Positions 17,843-25,762 of a DNA stretch of 64,000 nucleotides are shown here, one piece after another. Made by a program: the position numbers and the translations under genes. The notes under the pieces were generated by a model that made no database searches, was not told the origin of the DNA, and saw only the letters and a list, made by a program, of their open reading frames with translations. The number at the start of each line of letters is the position of its first letter. The stretch's first letter is position 1. Source of the stretch: Luteibacter mycovicinus (GTDB lineage: Bacteria; Pseudomonadota; Gammaproteobacteria; Xanthomonadales; Rhodanobacteraceae); the NCBI RefSeq assembly GCF_000745235.1, contig NZ_JQNL01000001.1, positions 2,748,501-2,812,500 of the forward strand, in the 5' to 3' direction.

Positions 17843-20196
17843 GGCGTCACCGTGCGGCAGATCAGCGGGCCGAGTTCCGGCAGGTCGCGCGCATGTGCCG
17901 GGTACGTCAGCGTCGTCTTGCAGTGTGTCCCTCCGGGCAGCGTCACATTCAGAGGCGTATCGCCACCCTGCAGGTTGTCGAGGTACACCAGGCCGTCATA
18001 GCCGACCATGGCGGGAGCCGCATCACCCGTCGCGACGGTAGCGCCGACGGGCAGCGGCTGGCCGCCGGCATCGACGAGGATCGCCGACGCCGCACGTACG
18101 CGCTTCACGGGAAAACGCACCACGACGCCGGCGCGATCGGACGGTGCGACGATGGTCTCGACCCGCTGTACACGCTCATCCGCAGGCAGGTCGATCGGGT
18201 CGATCGCCAGCCGGTTGTCCTGGTATGCGTTCAGTCGTGACACGAGCAACAGTCCGCTGCTGTCGGTGACGCCGGTGCGCCGGTTTTCGAGGAGTACGGG
18301 AATGTCCGGCGTTCCTTCCGTGGTGACCAGTGCGAACGCGTCGTCGATACGTCGCGCGGCGAAGGCATGGCCACCCATGAGCACGACCGCTCCGTTCGCG
18401 TCGGCATACGCATACGACGAGCTGCCGAAGTCGCTCGCACCGACCGTGAGTTGTCCGCTGTTGCCGAGCCAGCCGACCTCGCCCAGTCCGCCGCCGGTAT
18501 CGCCGGTCCGTCCCTGGACATGCCAGCCGAAGCCACCGTCGCCGTCGATCGGACGGCTCGCATCGACGATGCCGAACGTCTGTTCGCGGTCGCGCTGCGC
18601 GGACGCGCTCCATGTCGTGCGCGCGTCGAGCGACATCGTCATGCCGAGAAAGAAGCTACGGTCCGATGCCAGATCCAGGTTCTGGTTGTAACTGACGTTG
18701 ACCGAGATCCCACGACCGAAGTTACGCAGCGCGAACAGCCCCGCATAGCGCGTTGCCGGCTGTCCGCCATAGCGCAGGCGCACGTAGTTGGCGCCGAAGC
18801 TCGACTCGCGCACGTTGAAACCGATCAGCGCGCGGTCGCTGGTACGGGGCGGCGGCGAGCCGTAGCCGCTGGCGATGTCGTTATAGCGCGAGTTGCTGCG
18901 CAGGGTGTCCACGGATGCGTTGATGTAGCGCCCGTTCCACGAAAAGCCCCCGCCGTACTGGGCGCCGGCGTCGCGCGATCTCGCGTACGACCCGTTAACG
19001 ACGAAGGCCCCGACGGGGTTCCACACCATGCCTGCGCCTGCGGTACCTCGTCCATCGCCGCCCTCGGTATGCGCTTCGAGTGTGAGCCGGTCGGTGATGC
19101 CTCGCCGCCACGTCGCACTACCCACGGGCGCGTCGCCGTACGAGAAGGAGTCGATACCGTATGCCTCGCGGACGGTGCCGAGTTCGACCGACCAGTCGTC
19201 GAGGCCGGCACGAAGCAGCTGGCGCGCGGCATAAAACGGGAAGGTCACCGTACTGCTGCGACCGAGCGCGTCGGTCAGAACGACCTGGGCCTGACCCGCC
19301 TGGTCCACACCGGGCACGGCCGTGAGCTGGAAAGGACCGGCGGGGACTTTGCCCGAGTACTGGCGGATGCCGTCGATATAGAGCTCAACGGACGAGGGCG
19401 CGGCGGCCTGCCCGAAGAACTGCGGCAGCGGCGTGGTGACGCGGTAAGGCTGCAGCGCGAAGTCGGTGCCATAGGCGATGCCTCCGATGCGCGTGGCGCG
19501 TGACCACGAAAGATACCCGGTGAACGTGTCGCCGACAGTCAACGTCTGTGCGCGGTCGGGGAATGACAGTCGCCATTGCGTGTCGAGTCGCACCGTGTCG
19601 CCTTGCCAGCCGTCGGCAGGGGTCTGATAGCGACGCGTCAGCGACGTGTTGCTGAGTACGCCCAGCCCGTCGCTGAAAGCACGGAGTTCCGCCAGGCCGC
19701 TGACATTGCTGAGACCACCGCCGTGAGCCGCGTAGATGTCGTAGTTGATCAGGATGCCCGTGCCGCTCGATGCCCGGGTGCCGGTATGCTCCGGGGCGTT
19801 GAGGATCTGCGTCGGCAAATTGAGCTGACCGGTCGGCACGTCGATGTTCACGCGTTGCTGTGCGACGTCGTAGGTGTAGCGCACGCCGGGAAGGTCGGGC
19901 AGGCAGCGCTCGTCTTCGCCCGGCGACAGAACGAAGCCGAGGCCCCGAAGATCCGGCGCCAGTGCGCAAAGCGCTTCGCCGTGACGGGTGAAGTGCACCA
20001 GCTTTTCGGTTCGCGTGCCGTTGAGCACCACTTCGAGATAGAGGTCTTCGCCCGCGACGCGTACGCGCGGCGTGACCGTCGCCGGTGGCGGTGCGGGCTC
20101 CGTTTCGCGCTCCACGGCATGCGCGGCAGCGGCGTCGAGGGCCAGCATGCTAGCGGCCGTCCGCGTCCACCACCAAGGTCGATTCGGCCGGCTCAC
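17839..20196 (-). CDS. Outer-membrane usher of an archaic (Csu-like) chaperone-usher pilus
   Basis: About 785 residues, the usual size of CsuD-type ushers. An N-terminal periplasmic domain (LYLEVVLNGTRTEKL, ~45-135) is followed by a long beta-barrel with plug region (ELYIDGIRQYSGKVPAGPFQL ~ 270), then C-terminal domains (IDLPADERVQ, PVGATV). I prefer GTG 20196: an AAGGA motif lies 6 bases upstream and it yields a basic-then-hydrophobic signal peptide ending DAAAAHA. An in-frame ATG at 20223 lacks a ribosome-binding site, and the ATG at 20148 would leave too short a leader. It overlaps the chaperone gene by 47 bases and the tip gene by 4. The protein threads pilus subunits across the outer membrane. 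Confidence 0.88.
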   Translation of the reverse strand: MSRPNRPWWWTRTAASMLALDAAAAHAVERETEPAPPPATVTPRVRVAGEDLYLEVVLNGTRTEKLVHFTRHGEALCALAPDLRGLGFVLSPGEDERCLPDLPGVRYTYDVAQQRVNIDVPTGQLNLPTQILNAPEHTGTRASSGTGILINYDIYAAHGGGLSNVSGLAELRAFSDGLGVLSNTSLTRRYQTPADGWQGDTVRLDTQWRLSFPDRAQTLTVGDTFTGYLSWSRATRIGGIAYGTDFALQPYRVTTPLPQFFGQAAAPSSVELYIDGIRQYSGKVPAGPFQLTAVPGVDQAGQAQVVLTDALGRSSTVTFPFYAARQLLRAGLDDWSVELGTVREAYGIDSFSYGDAPVGSATWRRGITDRLTLEAHTEGGDGRGTAGAGMVWNPVGAFVVNGSYARSRDAGAQYGGGFSWNGRYINASVDTLRSNSRYNDIASGYGSPPPRTSDRALIGFNVRESSFGANYVRLRYGGQPATRYAGLFALRNFGRGISVNVSYNQNLDLASDRSFFLGMTMSLDARTTWSASAQRDREQTFGIVDASRPIDGDGGFGWHVQGRTGDTGGGLGEVGWLGNSGQLTVGASDFGSSSYAYADANGAVVLMGGHAFAARRIDDAFALVTTEGTPDIPVLLENRRTGVTDSSGLLLVSRLNAYQDNRLAIDPIDLPADERVQRVETIVAPSDRAGVVVRFPVKRVRAASAILVDAGGQPLPVGATVATGDAAPAMVGYDGLVYLDNLQGGDTPLNVTLPGGTHCKTTLTYPAHARDLPELGPLICRTVTP

Positions 20197-20884
20197 CGTT
20201 GATCCTTGCGCGCACGGCACCATCCGCGTGCCGTGCGTTGTCCGGCAGTTTCCAGCTCATCGTCGCGCCGGGGAGGGCGTATCCGACCAGCCCCGGCAGG
20301 AGTGTCGTTCGCTGGCCTCTGGCGCCTTGCCATGTCACGTCGGCGATCTGCGCATGGCCGTTTCCCGTGTTGCGCACGCGCAGTCGGGGACCTTCCGGCG
20401 TGTGCTCCCAGGTGGCCTGCAATGTCGCCTTCATCGAGGGATCGCCCGTGGGCGCGAGGAAGACCGGCACCGAATAGCGCAGGACGAACTTCAGCCCGGG
20501 CTTGTCGCCCGCATCCACCGGCAATTCGTCGACGAGCACCCGGTACGCGGTCTCCGTTCCATCGGTGGGCGGCGCCACCCGACGGATGACGCGCACCAGC
20601 TGTCGGTCGCCCGGTGCGATCGTCACCATCGGCGGGCTCACCACGAGATCGCGCGATGGCTCGAGCACATCCTTGCCATCCACCTGCGTCCAGCGAAAGA
20701 CGCGTACCTGGGCATGGACCGGATCGGTGCCCGTATTGGTCAGCCACATGGCTTCGGCCGACGCCGAGGCGGCCAGCCGCAGGCCGATAGGCGAGACCTG
20801 CAGGCCGCTCGCGTGCGTGGCGAGGGCCGCGGCGGCCAGCGCGACGGCCAGCGCCCAGCGGAGCGGCCACGGGCACACCGTCAA
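20150..20884 (-). CDS. Periplasmic pilus chaperone (CsuC-like, PapD superfamily)
   Basis: A 244-residue protein with a signal peptide (1-26, cleavage after THASG or close by) and two immunoglobulin-like domains. Domain 1 begins LQVSPIGLRLAASASAEAMW and has the IAPGDRQLVRVIRR strand with the conserved basic residues that anchor subunit C-termini. Domain 2 (LRVRNTGNGHAQIADVTW onward) is typical. It should cap and donate a strand to pilus subunits before they reach the usher. The ATG overlaps the pilin stop by 4 bases, and its 3' end overlaps the usher start. Confidence 0.88.
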   Translation of the reverse strand: MTVCPWPLRWALAVALAAAALATHASGLQVSPIGLRLAASASAEAMWLTNTGTDPVHAQVRVFRWTQVDGKDVLEPSRDLVVSPPMVTIAPGDRQLVRVIRRVAPPTDGTETAYRVLVDELPVDAGDKPGLKFVLRYSVPVFLAPTGDPSMKATLQATWEHTPEGPRLRVRNTGNGHAQIADVTWQGARGQRTTLLPGLVGYALPGATMSWKLPDNARHADGAVRARINGEPAESTLVVDADGR

Positions 20885-21387
20885 TACGTGATCGTGGCGG
20901 TGATGACGTCGGCGTAGCTGCCCGCCGGGAAATTGGTGTTAGGCACACGGCCGTAGACCGGGACGGTCTGCACGGTACCGCTGCCGGTGGCCGCATACAC
21001 GTTGCCGCCGGTGCCGGTGGTGCTTCCCCAGACGTCGGCGGCGGTGCGCGTCGCGGCGCGATAGAGCTGATACGGCACCTGTGCGGTGCCGCTGCTCATC
21101 TTGCGCGTGTTGGCGTCGGTACCGTTCTGCCCGTTGTCGAGCGCGATGGTGTACGGCGCGCTGGGCGTGCAGTTCACGTTGAGCGCGCCCTGATTGTCGA
21201 CGTTGGTGGCGGTCGACGGCGCGGTGCCGAAGTTGACGTCCGTTGGTGCCGTCGTGCTGATGTCGCAAGCGGCGGTGATGGTGATACGGACGTTGAAGGT
21301 CGTGGTCGCGGTGGCGGCCTGCGTGGAGGTGGCGGCGACGGAGGCGGCGAGCAGGGTGGCGGTGGCGGCGATCGAGCGGAAGGACAT
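20881..21387 (-). CDS. Spore coat U (SCPU) domain major pilin (CsuA/B-like)
   Basis: A 168-residue secreted protein, one SCPU domain. The signal peptide is residues 1-24 (cleavage after TQA). A Thr-rich donor-strand-like N-terminus (ATATTTFNVRITI) is followed by AACDIS, VNCTPSAPYTIALDNGQN, the WGST motif and a final VPVYGRVPN..YADVITATITY. Single-domain SCPU proteins form the pilus rod in archaic chaperone-usher systems. It is first in its operon with a strong AGGAG at a normal distance from the ATG. Only one small pilin gene is present, whereas Csu of Acinetobacter has three (A/B, A, B), so this is a reduced set. Confidence 0.86.
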   Translation of the reverse strand: MSFRSIAATATLLAASVAATSTQAATATTTFNVRITITAACDISTTAPTDVNFGTAPSTATNVDNQGALNVNCTPSAPYTIALDNGQNGTDANTRKMSSGTAQVPYQLYRAATRTAADVWGSTTGTGGNVYAATGSGTVQTVPVYGRVPNTNFPAGSYADVITATITY

Positions 21388-21543
21388 GATGTTCTCCTGT
21401 GAGGTTCGATGCGTCGTATTCCCGGCGCGTCGCTGAGCTGTGTCTCCGTCGGAAGCAAGGATCGGGGAAGGTAGGACGTCACGGGAGTGGATGACCTCGC
21501 GCCATGCCGGAACGACGTAGCGATGCCGAATGTGTTCACCCTT

Positions 21544-21563
21544 ATGTCAAGGCTGCTTGACAT
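21544..21563. promoter_or_regulatory. Operator-like perfect palindrome ATGTCAAG-N4-CTTGACAT with -35 boxes on both strands
   Basis: Perfect 8-bp arms separated by GCTG. Each arm contains TTGACA on one strand, so the palindrome offers a consensus -35 box in both directions. On the plus strand TTGACA (21557-21562) has CACGAT 17 bases downstream as a plausible -10. A dimeric HTH repressor binding here could control the pilin operon and the XRE operon together. The adjacent XRE gene is the natural candidate; this is inferred. Confidence 0.65.
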
Positions 21564-21587
21564 GGCGCGCGGAGAGGGTCACGATGC

Positions 21588-21607
21588 GTGTCAAGGGTGC
21601 TTTACAT
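21588..21607. promoter_or_regulatory. Second, imperfect copy of the operator palindrome
   Basis: GTGTCAAG-GGTG-CTTTACAT has the same architecture as 21544-21563, with two arm mismatches. Its centre is 44 bp from the first site, about four helical turns, so cooperative binding on one DNA face is possible. It is probably a secondary operator. Confidence 0.55.
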
Positions 21608-21681
21608 CTTTTTGCTGACGAACGATTCGTGATGGCGTTGCACGTCACGTTTCGACCTGACACGACCAGGGAGATCGGGGA

Positions 21682-22092
21682 ATGGCCATGCGTGCCGTGC
21701 ACAAGCGTTATCTGCGTGAGTTCTTTCCGGCGATGTTCGCCTACGTGCTGCTGATCCTCCTGTCGGTCAGCTGGCTGAAAACGCTGGAAGGCACTGTCGC
21801 GCGCACCTTCGTGACCTTGCTCCCCACCATCCCCGTCGCCTTCGTTATCCGGGCCATGGTCCGGGTGATCCGCGATCAGGACGAGTTCGAGCGCCGGATC
21901 GACCTCGAGGCCCTCGCGGTGGCGGGCGGCATCGGTAGCTTCGGCTTCTTTACCTTCGGCATGTTGCTCAACGCCAAAGTGCTGGCCGCACCGCCCGCCG
22001 AGGCTGTCGCCATCTGGGTGATGCCGGTGATGATGTTCGTCTTCGGCATGGCCAAGTGTGTCTTCAGGCTGTACTACCACCGCGCACGATGA
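21682..22092 (+). CDS. Small membrane protein of unknown function, partner of an XRE regulator
   Basis: A 136-residue protein with four likely transmembrane segments (about 15-32, 40-58, 80-98, 107-125) and short loops rich in charged residues (RVIRDQDEFERRID between TM2 and TM3). I do not recognise a named family. AGGGAGA is 7 bases before the ATG. The stop overlaps the ATG of the XRE regulator by 4 bases (ATGA at 22089-22092). Pairs of a small multi-pass membrane protein with a ~65-residue XRE regulator are common in bacteria, which suggests the membrane protein senses or sequesters the regulator; that is inference. Confidence 0.8.
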   Translation: MAMRAVHKRYLREFFPAMFAYVLLILLSVSWLKTLEGTVARTFVTLLPTIPVAFVIRAMVRVIRDQDEFERRIDLEALAVAGGIGSFGFFTFGMLLNAKVLAAPPAEAVAIWVMPVMMFVFGMAKCVFRLYYHRAR

Positions 22093-22283
22093 ATAACCGC
22101 GTCCGTGAACTCCGCACCGCGCTGGGCTGGTCGCAGGCCGACCTCGGCGACCGCCTCGACGTCTCGCGTCAGACCGTGAATGCCGTCGAGACGGGCAAGT
22201 ACGACCCGAGCCTGCCGCTGGCGTTCAAGATCGCCCGCCTGTTCGACCTGTCCATCGAATCCATCTTCGTTCCCGAGGAATGA
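22089..22283 (+). CDS. XRE-family helix-turn-helix transcriptional regulator
   Basis: A 64-residue protein that is almost only a Cro/CI-type HTH. VRELRTALGWSQADLGDRL leads into the recognition helix region VSRQTVNAVETGKYDPS, then LAFKIARLFDLSIESIF. The ATG (22089) sits in the stop of the membrane-protein gene. Such stand-alone HTH proteins bind DNA as dimers; the palindromes at 21544-21607 upstream of its own operon are the obvious target. The hydrolase gene starts 4 bases after its stop. Confidence 0.92.
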   Translation: MNNRVRELRTALGWSQADLGDRLDVSRQTVNAVETGKYDPSLPLAFKIARLFDLSIESIFVPEE

Positions 22284-22287
22284 CGGC

Positions 22288-23847
22288 ATGAAACGACCGC
22301 CACGCATCGCCATCATCGTCGCGATCCTTGCCGCCGTGCTCTCCGGCCGACATTTCGTGAAGGCGTCCCCGGTTGAGGACGGGGCTCGCGCGTCGACGCC
22401 GGCGGCGACCCGTCCCGCGCCGCCGCGCGTCTGGCATCTGGGCTCGGTCGAGCTCACGCCCTGCGAACTGGCGCAACCGCATTCGGGCCTCTCGACCGCC
22501 GCCTGGTGCGCGCCTTATCAGGTTCCCGAGGACCGCTCGCGGCCTCAGGGGCGCAAGATCACGCTGCGCCTGGCCGTCGTTCGCAGCAGTGCCCAGCTGC
22601 CCGCTGACGACATGCTCGCCTTTATCGCGGGTGGCCCGGGGCAGTCGGCCGCCGAGAGCTACCCGGCGATCGCGCCGGCCATGGCGCCCCTGCTCGCGCA
22701 TCGCAACCTGCTCCTGCTCGATCAGCGCGGTACCGGCGGCTCGCACCCGCTGAGCTGTCGCGACGACGAACCGGGTGCGCCCTCCAGTGACGACGAACCT
22801 CACGGATTCGACGCAGCCGCGGTGCGCAGGGAAACCCAGCACTGCCTCGACCAGCTGTCGCAGGATGCGGACGTACGTTTCTACACGACGACCGACGCCG
22901 TCGCCGATCTCGAGGACGTGAGGCATGCGCTGGGGACGCCGAAGTTCGACCTGATCGGCGTGTCGTATGGCACGCGTGTGGCCCAGCAGTACGCCATGCG
23001 GCACCCCGACGGTCTGCGCACCCTGGTACTCGATGGCGTGGCCCCTAACGCGCTGGTGCTCGGCGAAGACTTCGCGGTGAATCTCGACGCGGCGCTGAAG
23101 GCGCAGTTCGCCCGCTGCGAAGCGGACGATGCCTGCCGTGCGCGCTTCAGCGACCCTTATCAGACGCTGTTCCAGCTGCGCGATGCGCTGCGCGCCAACC
23201 CGCATACCGTGAGCTTTCGCGACCCGCAGAACTACGCGTCGGTAAAACGCGTACTCAGCGAGCACGCCCTGGCTACGGTGGTTCGTATGTTCGCCTACTC
23301 GCCGGAGACGGCGGCATTGCTGCCGCTATCCATCGACGCCGCCGCGCGCGGCGATGTCGGACCGCTGCTCGGTCAGGCCAAGCTGCTGACCGGCGATCTC
23401 GGTGACACGATGGACGGTGGCATGCAGTACTCCGTGATCTGCAGCGAGGACGGCGATCTGCTGACGTCACGCCCGCAGGACAAGGACACGATTCTCGGTG
23501 ACAAGATGATCGAGGCATTCCGTGCGGCGTGTTCGGTGTGGCCACATGGGCAGCGCCCGGCCGACTTCCACGAACCGCTCAGGAGCAACGTTCCCACGCT
23601 GTTGATGTCGGGCGAGTTCGATCCCGTGACGCCGCCGCGCTACGGTGACGAGGTGCTCAAGGGACTTCCCAACGGTCGGCACGTCGTGCTGAAAGGGCAG
23701 GGCCATAACGTGATCGCGCGCGGTTGCATGCCACGCGTGCTCGACCACTTCGTCGACGACGCCAACGCGAAGACGCTCGACGTCGGTTGCCTCGATCGGC
23801 TGCAGCCGCTGCCGGTCTTTGTCGGATTCAACGGAGCGACGCCATGA
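22288..23847 (+). CDS. Alpha/beta hydrolase, TAP-like C-terminal (secreted peptidase/esterase type)
   Basis: A 519-residue protein with an N-terminal hydrophobic segment (MKRPPRIAIIVAILAAVLSG), a signal peptide or anchor, so probably periplasmic. The alpha/beta hydrolase core has FIAGGPGQSAAE (oxyanion region), LLLDQRGTGGSHPLSC and the nucleophile elbow GVSYGT (Ser ~234). The Asp is in MSGEFDPVTPPRYG and the His in GQGHNVIARGCM, the TAP C-terminal layout seen in Streptomyces SlpD/E and tripeptidyl aminopeptidase relatives. Conserved Cys pairs are present. The ATG is 4 bases after the XRE stop. The stop overlaps the ABC ATPase start, so it is co-expressed with the transporter; the substrate is unknown. 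Confidence 0.88.
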   Translation: MKRPPRIAIIVAILAAVLSGRHFVKASPVEDGARASTPAATRPAPPRVWHLGSVELTPCELAQPHSGLSTAAWCAPYQVPEDRSRPQGRKITLRLAVVRSSAQLPADDMLAFIAGGPGQSAAESYPAIAPAMAPLLAHRNLLLLDQRGTGGSHPLSCRDDEPGAPSSDDEPHGFDAAAVRRETQHCLDQLSQDADVRFYTTTDAVADLEDVRHALGTPKFDLIGVSYGTRVAQQYAMRHPDGLRTLVLDGVAPNALVLGEDFAVNLDAALKAQFARCEADDACRARFSDPYQTLFQLRDALRANPHTVSFRDPQNYASVKRVLSEHALATVVRMFAYSPETAALLPLSIDAAARGDVGPLLGQAKLLTGDLGDTMDGGMQYSVICSEDGDLLTSRPQDKDTILGDKMIEAFRAACSVWPHGQRPADFHEPLRSNVPTLLMSGEFDPVTPPRYGDEVLKGLPNGRHVVLKGQGHNVIARGCMPRVLDHFVDDANAKTLDVGCLDRLQPLPVFVGFNGATP

Positions 23848-24578
23848 TCGAGGTGAAGAACCTGCTGAAGTCGTTTGGCGAGGTGCATGCCGTCAACGGT
23901 GTGAGCTTCACCGCGCGCGACGGCGAGATCACGGGCCTGCTCGGTCCGAACGGGGCGGGCAAGACGACCACGCTGCGCATGCTGTACACGCTGATGAAAC
24001 CCGACGCCGGCGAGGTGCTGGTCGATGGCGTGAATGCCTACGACGACGCGCTGGCGGTGCGTCGCCGGCTCGGTGTGCTGCCGGATGCCCGGGGTCTCTA
24101 CAAGCGCCTGACCGCTTCGGAGAACATCGATTACTTCGGTCGTCTGCAAGGCATGGCGCCGGAGCTTCTGGCACGTCGCCGCGAAGCGCTGATCGATGCG
24201 CTGGAGATGCGTGACATCGCCCATCGACGCACCGAAGGTTTTTCGCAGGGCCAGCGCGTGAAGACCGCCATCGCCCGGGCACTGGTTCACGATCCGCGTA
24301 ACGTACTGCTCGACGAGCCCACCAACGGCCTCGACGTCATGGCGACCCGCGCCATGCGGCGTTTCATGCGGCAGTTGCGCGATGAGGGCCGCTGCGTACT
24401 TTTTTCCAGCCACATCATGCAGGAGGTGGCCGCGCTGTGCGATCGCATCGTGGTGATCGCGCACGGTCGCGTGGTCGCCGACGAAACACCGGCCGCGCTG
24501 CTGGAGCAGACGGGCGAGACCAGCCTCGAGGATGCCTTCGTGAAAATCATCGGTACCGACGAGGGGCTTGCCGCATGA
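23844..24578 (+). CDS. natA: ABC transporter ATP-binding protein, NatA type
   Basis: A 244-residue ATPase with Walker A GPNGAGKTTT (~34-43), a Q-loop region, the signature FSQGQRVKTAIARAL (~136), Walker B NVLLDEPTNGLD (~157) and the H-loop SSHIMQEV (~195). It resembles NatA of Na+-exporting ABC systems and other DRA-type exporters. The start ATG 23844 overlaps the hydrolase stop (ATGA) and its stop overlaps the permease start (ATGA 24575-24578). With the permease it forms an efflux-type ABC transporter; the substrate cannot be deduced, and the Na+ label is family convention. Confidence 0.88.
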   Translation: MIEVKNLLKSFGEVHAVNGVSFTARDGEITGLLGPNGAGKTTTLRMLYTLMKPDAGEVLVDGVNAYDDALAVRRRLGVLPDARGLYKRLTASENIDYFGRLQGMAPELLARRREALIDALEMRDIAHRRTEGFSQGQRVKTAIARALVHDPRNVLLDEPTNGLDVMATRAMRRFMRQLRDEGRCVLFSSHIMQEVAALCDRIVVIAHGRVVADETPAALLEQTGETSLEDAFVKIIGTDEGLAA

Positions 24579-25750
24579 GCGCCTTCTCCGCCGTTTACTG
24601 GAAGGAAGTTCGCGAGAACCTCCGCGATCGCCGGACGCTGGTCAGTGCGCTGATCACCGGCCCGCTGCTGGGGCCGGTGATCTTCATCATGCTGATGAAC
24701 GTCATGGTGAACCGGGAACTCGCCAAAGCGGACCGCAACATCGAAGTGCCGGTGATCGGCGCCGAGCTGGCACCCAACCTCATGGCGGCATTGAAAGGTG
24801 CGGGCATCAACGCCGATCCCGGCATGAGCGATCCGGAGAACGCCGTCCGTGAACAGCGTGCCGATGTCGTCATCCGTATCGGGCCGGACTACGCCAGGGC
24901 ATGGAACAAAGGCCAGAGCGTCCAGGTCGAGCTGATCTACGACTCCTCGCGACGCGATGCATCGACGCCCGTGATGCGTGTGCGCAGCGTGGTCGAGAGC
25001 TACGGACGTCGTGAGGGCGCGATGCGTCTGATCGCGCGCGGGCTTTCACCGACCACGGCGTGGCCGGTGCAGGTCGCGGAGCGTGACCAGGCGACTTCAC
25101 AGTCGCGTTCGGCGCTGATGTTTTCGTTCCTGCCTTACTTCTTCACGCTCACGGTGTTTCTCGGTGGCATGTACCTCGCCATCGACCTGACGGCCGGCGA
25201 GCGTGAGCGGCAGTCGCTGGAACCGTTGTTCGTGAACCCCGTCGCGCGCTGGAAGATCCTCGCCGGCAAGCTGGCCGCGATCAGCACGTTCTCGCTGGTC
25301 AGCCTGTTCCTCACGATCGCCGCGTTCATGACCGCGCCGTTCTTCATTCCGACGGAGAAGCTGGGTATCGCGCTCGATCTGGGGCCTCGCTTCGGTGCGC
25401 AGGTGGCGCTGATCATGCTGCCGCTGATCGTGCTGATGGCCGCGCTGCAGTCGCTCGTGTCGGCGATGGCCAAAAGCTACCGCGAAGCGCAGACGTATCT
25501 GTCGATCCTGATGATGATCCCGATTCTGCCCAGCGTGCTTTTGTCGGTGATTCCGGTGCGCGCGGAACCGTGGATGTATGCGGTGCCTTTGCTGGGGCAG
25601 AACCTGGGGATCGTGCAGTTGCTGCGTGGCGACGGCATGCCGGCGTGGCAGATCGGTACCTGCCTTGCCGGTGGGTTTGCCGCGGCGCTCGTGGCCGTGT
25701 GGGCCGCGGCGATGTTGTACCGGTCGGAGCGGCTGGCGATTTCGGGCTGA
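24575..25750 (+). CDS. natB: ABC-2 type permease, NatB type
   Basis: A 391-residue membrane protein. A first transmembrane segment (~20-42, LVSALITGPLLGPVIFIML) is followed by a large periplasmic domain (~45-175). Five more segments in the C-terminal half include the ABC-2 motif DLTAGERERQSLEPLFVNPV. The layout matches NatB-type permeases and is distinct from one-domain ABC-2 exporters. It is the last gene of the five-gene operon and ends 12 bases from the convergent TonB receptor gene. No terminator was identified between them. Confidence 0.88.
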   Translation: MSAFSAVYWKEVRENLRDRRTLVSALITGPLLGPVIFIMLMNVMVNRELAKADRNIEVPVIGAELAPNLMAALKGAGINADPGMSDPENAVREQRADVVIRIGPDYARAWNKGQSVQVELIYDSSRRDASTPVMRVRSVVESYGRREGAMRLIARGLSPTTAWPVQVAERDQATSQSRSALMFSFLPYFFTLTVFLGGMYLAIDLTAGERERQSLEPLFVNPVARWKILAGKLAAISTFSLVSLFLTIAAFMTAPFFIPTEKLGIALDLGPRFGAQVALIMLPLIVLMAALQSLVSAMAKSYREAQTYLSILMMIPILPSVLLSVIPVRAEPWMYAVPLLGQNLGIVQLLRGDGMPAWQIGTCLAGGFAAALVAVWAAAMLYRSERLAISG

Positions 25751-25762
25751 CTCGCTCCTGCC

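Larger units (their letters stand above)
21388..21681. other. Divergent regulatory region (294 bp) between pilus operon and XRE/ABC operon
   Basis: No gene recognised. It contains the two operator-like palindromes listed separately at 21544-21563 and 21588-21607, and a Shine-Dalgarno AGGGAGA at 21668-21674 for the gene at 21682. The side toward the pilin is an untranslated leader without recognisable hairpins. Confidence 0.5.
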
